NCBI GenBank assembly: GCA_947245315.1
Contig: CAMXNV010000029.1
Coordinates: forward strand, 1 to 14,127
Length of the DNA stretch: 14,127 nt
Source: an uncultured Oscillibacter sp.
GTDB lineage: Bacteria; Bacillota; Clostridia; Oscillospirales; Oscillospiraceae
Direction: 5' to 3'
The position numbers were made by a program, and so were the translations under genes. The notes beneath the pieces were generated by a model. It saw only the letters and a list, made by a program, of their open reading frames with translations, did no database searches and was not told the origin of the DNA. The first letter of the stretch is position 1. Each line of letters starts with the position of its first letter. Below are positions 1 to 7,059 of this stretch, piece after piece.

Positions 1-1
1 G

Positions 2-310
2 CACATGAAGACCAAGCTGGCCGTGGACTTTGCCGATCTGCTCTATAACGGCAAGTGGTTCACCCCTCTGCGGGAGTGCCTCCAGGCCTTCGCGGTCAAG
101 ACCCAGGAGCATGTCACCGGTCAGGTGAAGCTCAAGCTCTACAAGGGCAATATCATCACCTCCTCCGTCACCAGCCCGGAGAGCCTGTACTCCGAGAAGC
201 TGGTCACCTTTGAGGAGAGCGACTACAATCAGAACGACGCCACGGGCTTCATCAACCTTTGGGGCCTGCCCGACACGGTCCAGGCACTGCGGGAGCAGGG
301 GAAGCTGTAA
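2..310 (+). CDS. argG: Argininosuccinate synthase, C-terminal part (5' truncated by window)
   Basis: This is the last 102 or so codons of ArgG, the cytoplasmic enzyme that joins citrulline and aspartate with ATP to give argininosuccinate, the penultimate step of arginine synthesis. The reading frame is open from base 2, so the gene starts outside the window. The visible part has the family's C-terminal features: the segment KTKLAVDFADLLYNGKWFTP, then VTGQVKLKLYKGN, then SLYSEKLVTFEE and the final GFINLWGLP. The product ends at a TAA, and argH follows 63 nt later on the same strand. That gap is AT-rich and shows no terminator, so argG and argH are probably co-transcribed. The assignment is firm; the N-terminal ATP-binding part cannot be checked here. 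Confidence 0.93.
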   Translation, partial: HMKTKLAVDFADLLYNGKWFTPLRECLQAFAVKTQEHVTGQVKLKLYKGNIITSSVTSPESLYSEKLVTFEESDYNQNDATGFINLWGLPDTVQALREQGKL

Positions 311-373
311 GACGCATTCTTTTCTTTCATACAGAACAGGATCCAAATAAACTTGCGTAATGAGGGCACTGCA

Positions 374-1756
374 ATGAAATTATGGGGCGGGCGGTTTCGC
401 AAGGAGACCGACAGCTTAGTCAACGACTTCAACGCCTCCATCCATTTTGACTCCCGCCTCTATCGGGAGGATATCGAGGGCAGCATGGCCCACGCCCGGA
501 TGCTCTCGGACTGCGGCATCATCTCCCCGGAGGACAACCGGCAGATTCAGGAGGGCCTGGCGGCCATCCTGGCGGACGTCGAGGCGGGCCGGGTGGAGTT
601 CACCGCAGACAACGAGGACATCCACATGAACGTGGAGGCCCTGCTCACCCAGCGCATCGGCGCGGCCGGCAAGCGCCTGCACACCGCCCGCAGCCGCAAC
701 GATCAGGTGGCCGTGGACCTGCGGCTGCACCTGCGCCGGGAGATCGGTGAGATCACGGACCAGATCCTGGACCTCCAGCAGGCCGTCCTGGAGCAGGCCC
801 GGGCCCACACCAACACCGTCATGCCCGGATACACCCACCTCCAGCGGGCCCAGCCCATCTCCTTTGCCCAGCATCTGCTGGCCTACGGCGAGCAGCTCAA
901 GCGGGACGTGACCCACCTTGCGGACTGCAAGAAGCGGATGAACGTCTGCCCCCTGGGCAGCGGGGCCCTGGCGGGCACCACCTACCCCATTGACCGCTTC
1001 GAGACCGCCCGGCTGCTGGGCTTTGACGGGCCCTGCTCCAACAGCCTGGACGGGGTCAGCGACAGGGACTACGCCCTGGAACTGCTGAGCGCCCTCTCCA
1101 TCCTCATGATGCACCTGAGCCGCTTTGCCGAGGAGGTCATCCTCTGGTGCAGCTGGGAGTTCAAGTTCATCGAGCTGGACGAGGCCTATTCCACCGGCTC
1201 CAGCATCATGCCCCAGAAGAAGAACCCGGACATGGCGGAGCTGGTCCGTGGGAAGACGGGCCGGGTCTACGGGGACCTGATGAGCCTCCTGACCGTCATG
1301 AAGGGCCTCCCCCTGGCCTATAACAAGGACATGCAGGAGGACAAAGAACCCGTCTTTGACGCCCTGGACACGGTGGAGCTGTGCCTCCCCGTCTTCACGG
1401 GGATGCTGGACACCATGACGGTCCTCCCGGAGAACATGCGCGCCGCGGCGGGCCGGGGCTTCATCAACGCCACGGACTGCGCGGATTACCTGACGAAAAA
1501 GGGCATGCCCTTCCGGGACGCCTACACGGTAACGGGCCAGTTAGTGTCCTCCTGCTCCGCCCTGGGGAAGACCCTGGAGGAGCTGACCTTAGAGGACCTG
1601 CAAAGCGTCTCCCCCCTCTTCGAAGAGGACGTGTACGAGGCGCTGAACCTAGAGAACTGCATGGCCCTCCGCGCCAGCTACGGCGGCCCCGCCCTGGCCG
1701 AGACCACCCGCCAGATTCAAGAGCTCGAGACCTTCATCAAGGACCGGGAGGCATAA
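374..1756 (+). CDS. argH: Argininosuccinate lyase
   Basis: ArgH splits argininosuccinate into arginine and fumarate, the last step of the pathway, as a cytoplasmic homotetramer of the fumarase/aspartase superfamily. The 460-aa length is normal for the family. Conserved regions are HTARSRNDQ (residues 103-111), GYTHLQRAQP (152-161, with the active-site Thr154-His155 pair) and the superfamily signature GSSIMPQKKNP (275-285), whose mobile loop carries the catalytic serine. ATG 374 was chosen over an upstream TTG at 353 because the product then starts MKLWGGRF, the usual ArgH N-terminus, and TGAGGG lies 7 nt before it. The next gene begins 4 nt after the stop, and its SD (GGGAGG) lies inside the end of argH, so the two are translationally close. 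Confidence 0.97.
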   Translation: MKLWGGRFRKETDSLVNDFNASIHFDSRLYREDIEGSMAHARMLSDCGIISPEDNRQIQEGLAAILADVEAGRVEFTADNEDIHMNVEALLTQRIGAAGKRLHTARSRNDQVAVDLRLHLRREIGEITDQILDLQQAVLEQARAHTNTVMPGYTHLQRAQPISFAQHLLAYGEQLKRDVTHLADCKKRMNVCPLGSGALAGTTYPIDRFETARLLGFDGPCSNSLDGVSDRDYALELLSALSILMMHLSRFAEEVILWCSWEFKFIELDEAYSTGSSIMPQKKNPDMAELVRGKTGRVYGDLMSLLTVMKGLPLAYNKDMQEDKEPVFDALDTVELCLPVFTGMLDTMTVLPENMRAAAGRGFINATDCADYLTKKGMPFRDAYTVTGQLVSSCSALGKTLEELTLEDLQSVSPLFEEDVYEALNLENCMALRASYGGPALAETTRQIQELETFIKDREA

Positions 1757-1760
1757 GACT

Positions 1761-2270
1761 ATGGAGCATAACGCACTGATAGAAATTGCGGAGATCATCT
1801 CCGGCGGGGATGAAGCTGTTCTGGCGGACGTCACCGTCTGCGTAAAGGACCCTGCGGCCTATTTCGAGGCCCATCGAGAACAATTTTTACAACGGGTAAT
1901 CCTCTCCGCCGAAGACCCGGCGCTTATCTGCTGGCTGGGTCTGGCGGATGCTCTAGAGGCCCGAGAGCATGTCTGTGAGCGGGACTGGGAGGACGAGAAG
2001 GAGGATTTCCTTTATTTCCTGGGGAAGCTCACCGGCATGAAGCGGTTTGGCCTGGAACTCCAGCCGGATTGGCTGGACGAGGAGGGCGGCATTTCCCAAT
2101 GGGCCGCCATCCTGGATGAAAAATGGGCAGCCACACAGTGCTGCGCGGCGTGCATGGATATTGACAGCGACAGCTATGTACTCTTCCCCTGCGCCATTTC
2201 CGACCTTGCGCGTTTGCGGGCGCTGGCGGAAGAGGCAGGGCAAAGAATCGAGCTGGCGGAAAAGATGTGA
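1761..2270 (+). CDS. DUF6630-like protein of unknown function inside the arg operon
   Basis: A 169-aa soluble, acidic protein with no signal peptide or membrane segment. Visible features are an acidic helix (residues 70-85), a WLDEEGGISQWAAILDEKW segment (104-122) and a C-terminal block CMDIDSDSYVLFP (131-143) that resembles the DUF6630 family as I recall it; no function is known to me for that family. There is a Cys-rich stretch, CCAAC, at 127-131. The ATG lies 4 nt after the argH stop, with GGGAGG 9 nt upstream. Its last codons, GAA AAG ATG TGA, double as the SD region of argC. Codon use is less GC-biased than in the flanking arg genes (more AAA, TTA, ATA), which fits lower expression or later arrival. 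Its position suggests co-expression with arginine enzymes but does not show a role in the pathway. The gene is certain to be coding; the family call is tentative. Confidence 0.8.
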   Translation: MEHNALIEIAEIISGGDEAVLADVTVCVKDPAAYFEAHREQFLQRVILSAEDPALICWLGLADALEAREHVCERDWEDEKEDFLYFLGKLTGMKRFGLELQPDWLDEEGGISQWAAILDEKWAATQCCAACMDIDSDSYVLFPCAISDLARLRALAEEAGQRIELAEKM

Positions 2271-2275
2271 ACACT
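2259..2275 (+). promoter_or_regulatory. SD overlapping the upstream stop codon, sets argC start
   Basis: GAAAAGATGTGA (2259-2270) ends the upstream gene and resembles a degenerate extended SD (10 of 14 matches to AGAAAGGAGGTGAT, the complement of the 16S rRNA tail). A 5-nt spacer leads to ATG 2276. It contains a GTG at 2267 that could be read as an earlier start, but as part of the SD it is more likely not used. The same 12-nt string and the same spacing occur before argB. Confidence 0.55.
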
Positions 2276-3250
2276 ATGAGAAAACCAAACGTATACATCG
2301 ACGGCAAAGAAGGCACCACAGGCCTCCAGATATACGACCGCCTGGCCTTCCGGGAGGACATCAACCTCCTCCTCATCGACGAGGCCAAGCGGAAGGACCC
2401 GGCGGAGCGGAAGCGATTTCTGAACGAGGCGGACCTGGTCTTCCTCTGCCTGCCGGACGCCGCCGCCGTGGAGGCGGTGAGCCTGATTGAAAACGAACAC
2501 ACCCGCGTGATCGACTGCTCCACCGCCCACCGGACGGCCCCTGGCTGGGCCTACGGCTTCCCGGAGCTGTCGGCGGAGCACCGGGAGCGGATTCGAGGAG
2601 CCCAACGGGTGGCCAACCCGGGGTGCCACGCCACGGGCTTCCTGAGCATCGCCTACCCCCTGACGGCCATGGGCCTTCTCCCCCGGGACACGCTGCTGAG
2701 CTGCTTTTCCCTCACCGGGTACTCCGGCGGCGGGAAGAAGATGATTGCCCAGTACGAGCAGGAGCAGCGCCCCCCGGCGTACTCCAGCCCCGCCCTCTAC
2801 GGCCTCCTCCAGAATCACAAGCACCTGCCGGAGATGCAGACCGTCTGCGGCCTGGAGCAGACCCCGGTGTTTGTCCCCATTGTGGACGACTACTATAAGG
2901 GCATGGCCGGCACGATTCCCCTCCACATGTCCCAGCTCCAAGGGGTTTCCACCCTCCACGAGCTCTGGGCGAAGCTCCACAGCTACTACCAGGAGACCGC
3001 CGCCCCGGAGGCCGTGGTCCGAGTAGAGCCGGACCCCACGGACCCGGCGAGCGGCATAGACGCCGGCTTTAAAATCTACGCCAACCAGTGGCAGGGGAAA
3101 GACAGCCTGTCTCTCCTGGTCACAGGAAACGACGAACGCCTGACCATCACCGCCCTCTTCGACAACCTGGGCAAAGGCGCCAGCGGCGCGGCGGTGCAGA
3201 ACATGAACCTGATGCTGGGCTTCCCGGAGACCACGGGCCTCAGCCTTTAG
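2276..3250 (+). CDS. argC: N-acetyl-gamma-glutamyl-phosphate reductase (type 2 / short form)
   Basis: ArgC reduces N-acetylglutamyl phosphate with NADPH to the semialdehyde, the third step of arginine synthesis, in the cytoplasm. The 324-aa protein begins with VYIDGKEGTTGLQIYDRL (residues 6-23), a Rossmann loop typical of the less common ArgC form (TIGR01851-like) rather than the GASGYxG type of E. coli. The active-site Cys117 is in VANPGCHATGF, and a probable catalytic His is in NHKHLPEM (180-187). Further family blocks are FSLTGYSGGGKKMI (144-157) and VPIVDDYYKGM. ATG 2276 was preferred over GTG 2267, which overlaps the upstream stop codon and sits within the likely SD. After the stop a 58-nt gap with a heptamer repeat leads to argJ. 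Confidence 0.95.
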   Translation: MRKPNVYIDGKEGTTGLQIYDRLAFREDINLLLIDEAKRKDPAERKRFLNEADLVFLCLPDAAAVEAVSLIENEHTRVIDCSTAHRTAPGWAYGFPELSAEHRERIRGAQRVANPGCHATGFLSIAYPLTAMGLLPRDTLLSCFSLTGYSGGGKKMIAQYEQEQRPPAYSSPALYGLLQNHKHLPEMQTVCGLEQTPVFVPIVDDYYKGMAGTIPLHMSQLQGVSTLHELWAKLHSYYQETAAPEAVVRVEPDPTDPASGIDAGFKIYANQWQGKDSLSLLVTGNDERLTITALFDNLGKGASGAAVQNMNLMLGFPETTGLSL

Positions 3251-3258
3251 AGGAATAT

Positions 3259-3290
3259 AACTCCTAATTCCTAACTCCTAACTCCTAATT
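3259..3290 (+). repeat. Single 32-nt arm of a 7-bp-period repeat upstream of argJ
   Basis: Four heptamers AACTCCT / AATTCCT / AACTCCT / AACTCCT plus AATT fill most of the argC-argJ gap. The same 32-nt unit (4 x 7 + 4) forms the right arm of the inverted pair upstream of argF. Each unit contains CTCCT, which is complementary to SD cores, and the argJ SD (GAGGTGG, 3299-3305) lies 8 nt downstream. No coding potential. Confidence 0.85.
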
Positions 3291-3308
3291 CAAACAGTGA
3301 GGTGGATT

Positions 3309-4535
3309 ATGCTGAACTTCATCAACGGCGGCGTGTGCGCCGCGCAGGGCTTTCAGGCCGCGGGAATCCACGTGGGCGTCAAGACCCATGCCGAGTGGAA
3401 AAAGGACGTGGCGCTGATTGTCTCCGACGTAGACTGTGCCGCGGCGGCGGTGTTTACCAAGAACGTAGTCAAGGCGGCCCCCATCCGGGTGGACCTCCAG
3501 CACCTGGCCGACGGCAAGGCCCGGGCGGTCATAGCCAACAGCGGAAATGCCAATGCCTGTGCCCCCCAGGGGGAGGAGAACGCGGAGCGGATGTGCGCCG
3601 CGGCGGCCAAGGCCATCGGCTGCGCGCCGGAGGACGTCGTGGTTTCCTCCACGGGCGTCATCGGCCAGCGCCTGAACGTGGAGGCCATCGAGGAGGGCCT
3701 CCCGGCCCTCTACGCCGCCCTGGAGCGCTCCGAGGCCGCCTCCGACGCGGCGGGGCACGCCATCATGACCACCGACCTGGTCAAGAAGGAGGCGGCGGTG
3801 GAGACCACAGTGGGGGGCAAGACCGTCCGCATGGGAGGCATCGCCAAGGGCAGCGGCATGATCCACCCCAACATGGGCACCATGCTCTGCTTCCTGACCA
3901 CCGACTGCGCCATCTCCCCGGAGATGATTAAGACCGCCCTGCTGGAGACGGTCAATGTGAGCTTCAACCGGATCAGCGTAGACGGGGACACCTCTACCAA
4001 CGACACCTGCTGCGTCCTGGCCAACGGCCTGGCGGGAAACGAGACCATCACGGCCAAGGGCCCGGATTACGAGGCCTTCCTGGCGGCCCTCCAGGCCCTG
4101 TGCACGGAGCTGGCGAAGAAGATGGCCTCCGACGGCGAGGGGGCCCGGCACCTGATTACCTGCACCGTCTCCGGGGCCAAGAGCGAGGCCAGCGCCGAGG
4201 CCGTGGCGAAGTCCGTGGTCTCCTCCACGCTGACCAAGGCGGCCATCTTCGGCGCGGACGCCAACTGGGGCCGGGTGCTGTGCGCCATGGGCTACTCCGG
4301 GGAGGAGTTCGACCCGGATAAGGTGACGGTGTGCTTTGCCAGCGCCGCCGGGAGCATTCAGGTCTGCGCCAAGGGCCGGGGCCTGGACTTCGACGAGGAC
4401 CTGGCCAAGAAGATTCTCACGGAGCACGATGTGGAGATCCATATCTCCATGGAAGAGGGCTCCGGGACCTGCACCTGCTGGGGCTGCGACATCACCTATG
4501 ACTATATCAAAATCAACGGGGACTACCGGACCTAA
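3309..4535 (+). CDS. argJ: Glutamate N-acetyltransferase / amino-acid acetyltransferase (ornithine acetyltransferase)
   Basis: ArgJ transfers the acetyl group from N-acetylornithine to glutamate, releasing ornithine. Many members also acetylate glutamate from acetyl-CoA; which type this is cannot be read from sequence alone. No argA is present in the window. The 408-aa proprotein should self-cleave at the Gly190-Thr191 bond within KGSGMIHPNMGTMLCF, giving an alpha chain (1-190) and a beta chain (191-408) with Thr191 as nucleophile. Many homologues have Ala rather than Gly before this Thr. Other landmarks are NSGNANACAPQGEEN (77-91) and STGVIG (114-119, oxyanion-hole region), and the normal C-terminus INGDYRT. 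ATG 3309 was chosen over GTG 3297 because GAGGTGG precedes it and the product starts MLNFINGGV, as in the family. The next gene starts 14 nt after the stop. Confidence 0.96.
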   Translation: MLNFINGGVCAAQGFQAAGIHVGVKTHAEWKKDVALIVSDVDCAAAAVFTKNVVKAAPIRVDLQHLADGKARAVIANSGNANACAPQGEENAERMCAAAAKAIGCAPEDVVVSSTGVIGQRLNVEAIEEGLPALYAALERSEAASDAAGHAIMTTDLVKKEAAVETTVGGKTVRMGGIAKGSGMIHPNMGTMLCFLTTDCAISPEMIKTALLETVNVSFNRISVDGDTSTNDTCCVLANGLAGNETITAKGPDYEAFLAALQALCTELAKKMASDGEGARHLITCTVSGAKSEASAEAVAKSVVSSTLTKAAIFGADANWGRVLCAMGYSGEEFDPDKVTVCFASAAGSIQVCAKGRGLDFDEDLAKKILTEHDVEIHISMEEGSGTCTCWGCDITYDYIKINGDYRT

Positions 4536-4549
4536 AGAGGAGCTCCCCC

Positions 4550-4897
4550 GTGATTTTAATAATAGGCTTCCTGCTCCTTGCCGCCGCGCTTTTGGCCATT
4601 GTGGCCTTTCGGATTTCCGGGTGGTGTCTGAACCGGCGGCTGAGCTTTCTGGTATACCTCGCCCTGGCCGTCCTGGGCCTCGGAACGCTTTACGGTCTCC
4701 TGCGCCTGACCGGGGTCCTCGTTTTCCCCGGCGACCACACCTGGTCCGTGGACTTTTTCGATGCCTCCTGGCGGGACGACGGCGTCCGGTTCCTCGTTCC
4801 CTTCGGCGGGGGATTCGCGGGCACAGCCGCCGCCCTGTTCCCCGGGCGGAAAAAGGGAAACGCCCTCTCCGATTCTCAAAATGAAGAAAAGATGTGA
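4550..4897 (+). CDS. Small membrane protein of unknown function inside the arg operon
   Basis: A 115-aa protein that I do not recognise. It starts at GTG 4550, preceded by a strong SD, AGAGGAG (4536-4542), 7 nt away. Two clear hydrophobic segments are seen at residues 1-22 and 33-57, with Arg/Asn-Arg-Arg between them. A Trp/Asp-rich stretch (HTWSVDFFDASWRDD, 63-77) is followed by a weaker hydrophobic, glycine-rich segment (81-97) and a charged tail. This suggests two or three membrane passes. It lies 14 nt after argJ, and its final GAA AAG ATG TGA serves as the argB SD, so it is transcribed and probably translated with the arg genes. It might be a transporter accessory or a local regulator, but nothing in the sequence shows a role. 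Its strong SD and tight packing make it a real gene rather than a chance ORF. Confidence 0.75.
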   Translation: MILIIGFLLLAAALLAIVAFRISGWCLNRRLSFLVYLALAVLGLGTLYGLLRLTGVLVFPGDHTWSVDFFDASWRDDGVRFLVPFGGGFAGTAAALFPGRKKGNALSDSQNEEKM

Positions 4898-4902
4898 TTC
4901 CT
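4886..4902 (+). promoter_or_regulatory. SD overlapping the upstream stop codon, sets argB start
   Basis: From 4885, AGAAAAGATGTGAT matches the full complement of the 16S rRNA 3' tail (AGAAAGGAGGTGAT) at 12 of 14 positions. It includes the TGA stop of the upstream gene and is followed by the 5-nt spacer TTCCT and ATG 4903. This favours ATG 4903 over the GTG at 4894, and suggests translational coupling. Confidence 0.6.
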
Positions 4903-5766
4903 ATGTCTTCTCATGAACAGCAGGCCCAGACCCTGGTGGAGGCCCTGCCCTACATCCAAAAATACACCGGCAAGACGGTGGTCATCAAATACGGCGGGAA
5001 TGCCATGACCTCCGACAGCCTGCGGCGCTCCGTCATGACGGACATCGTGCTTTTGAACCTGGTGGGCATCCGGGTGGTGGTGGTCCACGGCGGCGGGCCG
5101 GAGATTTCCGCCATGCTGAAAATGATCGGCCACGAGTCCCACTTTGTGGACGGGCTCCGCTACACCGACGCCACCACCATGGACGTGGTCCAGGCCATTC
5201 TCTGCGGCAAGGTCAACAAGGACCTGGTGGCCCAGCTGAACCGCCTGGGAGGCCGGGCCGTGGGCCTGTGCGGCCTGGACGGGGAGCTGTTCCAGGCCGT
5301 CCAGCTGGACGAGAAGTACGGCCTGGTGGGCCGGATCACCGCCGTGAATCCCCAGACGGTGGAGAACGCCCTGGAGACCGGGTACACCCCCGTGGTGTCC
5401 ACGGTGGCCCAGGGAGTGGACGGGGACACGGCCTATAATATCAATGCGGATACGGCGGCGGCCAAGCTGGCGGAGGCCCTGGGAGCGGAGAAGCTGATCC
5501 TGCTCACGGACGTCCGGGGGCTCCTCCGGGACCCCAAGGACGAGAGCACCCTGATCCACGTGGTTCCCACCGAGGACGTGCCGTCCCTGGTGGCGGAGGG
5601 CGTGATCTCCGGAGGAATGATCCCCAAGATGCAGTGCTGCGTGGACGCCATCCACGGCGGCGTGGAGCGGGTCCACATTCTGGACGGACGCATTCCCCAT
5701 TCCATTTTGATTGAGCTGCTCTCCGACGAGGGCATCGGCACCATGATGAAAAAGGAGGAACTCTGA
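4903..5766 (+). CDS. argB: Acetylglutamate kinase, arginine-sensitive type
   Basis: ArgB phosphorylates N-acetylglutamate with ATP, the second and usually controlling step where acetyl groups are recycled. The 287-aa protein has the amino-acid-kinase fold motifs VVIKYGGNAM (26-35, phosphate-binding Lys29), VVVVHGGGPEIS (58-69), the NINADTAAAKLAEAL segment (179-193), LLTDVRGLL (200-208) and ISGGMIPKM (235-243, Lys242). Residues 1-22 form an N-terminal helix before YTGKTVV. In the family this extension, together with a C-terminal EGIGTM segment (276-281), marks hexameric enzymes that arginine inhibits; the shorter E. coli type lacks it. I therefore infer feedback control by arginine at this enzyme. 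argD follows 1 nt after the stop, with its SD (AAGGAGG) inside the argB 3' end. Confidence 0.97.
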   Translation: MSSHEQQAQTLVEALPYIQKYTGKTVVIKYGGNAMTSDSLRRSVMTDIVLLNLVGIRVVVVHGGGPEISAMLKMIGHESHFVDGLRYTDATTMDVVQAILCGKVNKDLVAQLNRLGGRAVGLCGLDGELFQAVQLDEKYGLVGRITAVNPQTVENALETGYTPVVSTVAQGVDGDTAYNINADTAAAKLAEALGAEKLILLTDVRGLLRDPKDESTLIHVVPTEDVPSLVAEGVISGGMIPKMQCCVDAIHGGVERVHILDGRIPHSILIELLSDEGIGTMMKKEEL

Positions 5767-5767
5767 T

Positions 5768-6946
5768 ATGACTTCCGAGCAGATTAAAAACCTGACCCAT
5801 CAATACGTGATGAACACCTACGGCCGCTTCCCCGTGGTCCTGGACCACGGCCAGGGGGCCACCCTCTACGATCCCGAGGGGAACGCCTACATTGATTTCA
5901 CCAGCGGCATCGGCGTCACGGCCCTGGGCTACGGCAACCAGCCCTGGGTGGACGCGGTGACGGACCAGTCCAAGAAGCTGGGCCACACCTCCAACCTTTT
6001 CTACACCGAGCCCCCCGCCAAGCTGGCGGAGCTCCTCTGCAAGCGCACCGGCGAGAGCTGCGTCTTCTTTGCCAACGGCGGCGGCGAGGCCAACGAGGGC
6101 ATGATTAAGCTGGCCCGGAAGTACAGCTTCGACAAGTACGGCCAGGGCCGCAGCACCATCGTCACCCTGAAGAACTCCTTCCATGGCCGGACCATCACCA
6201 CGCTGAAGGCCACGGGCCAGGACGTGTTCCACAACTTCTTCTTCCCCTTCACCGAGGGCTTCCGCTACGCCGAGGCCGGGAACCTGGAGGACCTGAAGGC
6301 CCAGGACCAGGGAGACGTGTGCGCCGTCATGGTGGAGCTGGTCCAGGGCGAGGGCGGCGTGCTGCCCCTGAACAAGGAGTACGTCAAAGCCGTAGAGGCC
6401 CTCTGCGCCGAGAAGGACTGGCTGCTGCTGGTGGACGAGGTCCAGACCGGCGTGGGCCGGACAGGCACCCTCTTCGCTTTCCAGCAGTATGACCTCCTGC
6501 CCGACGTGGTGAGCTTCGCCAAGGGCATCGCGGGCGGCCTGCCCATGAGCGGCATCATGGCCAACGAGAAATGCAAGGACGTGCTGGGCCCGGGGACCCA
6601 CGCCACCACCTTCGGGGCGAACCCCGTCTGCGCCGCCGCGGGCCTGGTGGTCCAGGACATCCTGAGCGACGCTTTCCTGGACGAGGTCAAGGCCAAGGGC
6701 GAGTACCTGCGCCAGGGCATCGAGGCGCTGAACCTGCCCTGCCTGGGGAAGACCCGGGGCCTGGGCCTGATGATTGGCGTAGCGGTGAACGAGGGCTGGA
6801 CCAATAAAGAAATTGCCAACAAGCTGATTGCCAACGGCCTCCTGATTCTCACCGCCGGCCCGGGGCTGCGGCTCCTGCCGCCCCTGGTCATCACGAAAGA
6901 GGAGATGGACAAGGGCCTGGCCATCATGAAGGAAGTTTTAGCTTAA
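5768..6946 (+). CDS. argD: Acetylornithine aminotransferase
   Basis: ArgD is a class III, PLP-dependent aminotransferase that converts N-acetylglutamate semialdehyde and glutamate to N-acetylornithine and 2-oxoglutarate. The 392-aa length is usual. The PLP-binding Asp223 lies in LLVDEVQTGVGRTG (220-233), and the Schiff-base Lys252 in VVSFAKGIAGGLPM (247-260). SFHGRT (137-142) and HATTFGANPVCAAA (278-291) are family blocks. The phosphate-contact loop reads FANGGGEANEG (101-111), where most relatives have NSGAEANE or NSGTEANE, so the usual serine is replaced by glycine. The gene is tightly coupled to argB (1-nt gap), and a heptamer inverted repeat separates it from argF. In such operons ArgD may also act in lysine synthesis, but that is not testable here. 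Confidence 0.95.
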   Translation: MTSEQIKNLTHQYVMNTYGRFPVVLDHGQGATLYDPEGNAYIDFTSGIGVTALGYGNQPWVDAVTDQSKKLGHTSNLFYTEPPAKLAELLCKRTGESCVFFANGGGEANEGMIKLARKYSFDKYGQGRSTIVTLKNSFHGRTITTLKATGQDVFHNFFFPFTEGFRYAEAGNLEDLKAQDQGDVCAVMVELVQGEGGVLPLNKEYVKAVEALCAEKDWLLLVDEVQTGVGRTGTLFAFQQYDLLPDVVSFAKGIAGGLPMSGIMANEKCKDVLGPGTHATTFGANPVCAAAGLVVQDILSDAFLDEVKAKGEYLRQGIEALNLPCLGKTRGLGLMIGVAVNEGWTNKEIANKLIANGLLILTAGPGLRLLPPLVITKEEMDKGLAIMKEVLA

Positions 6947-6960
6947 CGAACTACGGATTC

Positions 6961-7040
6961 AGTGAGGAGTTAGGAGTGAGGAGTGAGGAGTTGAACGTTC
7001 CCCTCCAAAACTCCTAACTCCTAACTCCTCACTCCTAACT
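6961..7040 (+). repeat. Inverted pair of 7-bp-period arrays between argD and argF
   Basis: The left arm (6961-6992) has four AGGAGTK-type heptamers and the right arm (7009-7040) has AACTCCT / CACTCCT units, around a 16-nt loop. The arms are 32 nt each and pair at 28 of 32 positions. All four mismatches are 7 nt apart, at the same place in the unit. The left arm repeats AGGAG (SD-like) and the right arm repeats CTCCT (anti-SD-like). There is no T-tract, so it is not a normal terminator. It ends 2 nt before the argF SD region. Confidence 0.9.
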
Positions 7041-7059
7041 GTGAGAAGGGGTTGGTAGT

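Noticed and set aside
311..373. ArgR operator or promoter in the argG-argH gap
   Set aside because: The gap is AT-rich, but I could not find a convincing ARG-box palindrome or a paired -35/-10.
416..1114. Long minus-strand ORF opposite argH (also 3285-4442, 4876-5700, 5504-6601, 7117-8364 opposite other arg genes)
   Set aside because: Antisense frames in GC-rich genes stay open by codon bias; the products are rich in Gly/His/Val/Arg, have no motifs and lack sensible SD sites.
3259..7040. CRISPR array suggested by regularly spaced short repeats
   Set aside because: The repeats are contiguous 7-nt units without spacers, and no cas genes are present.
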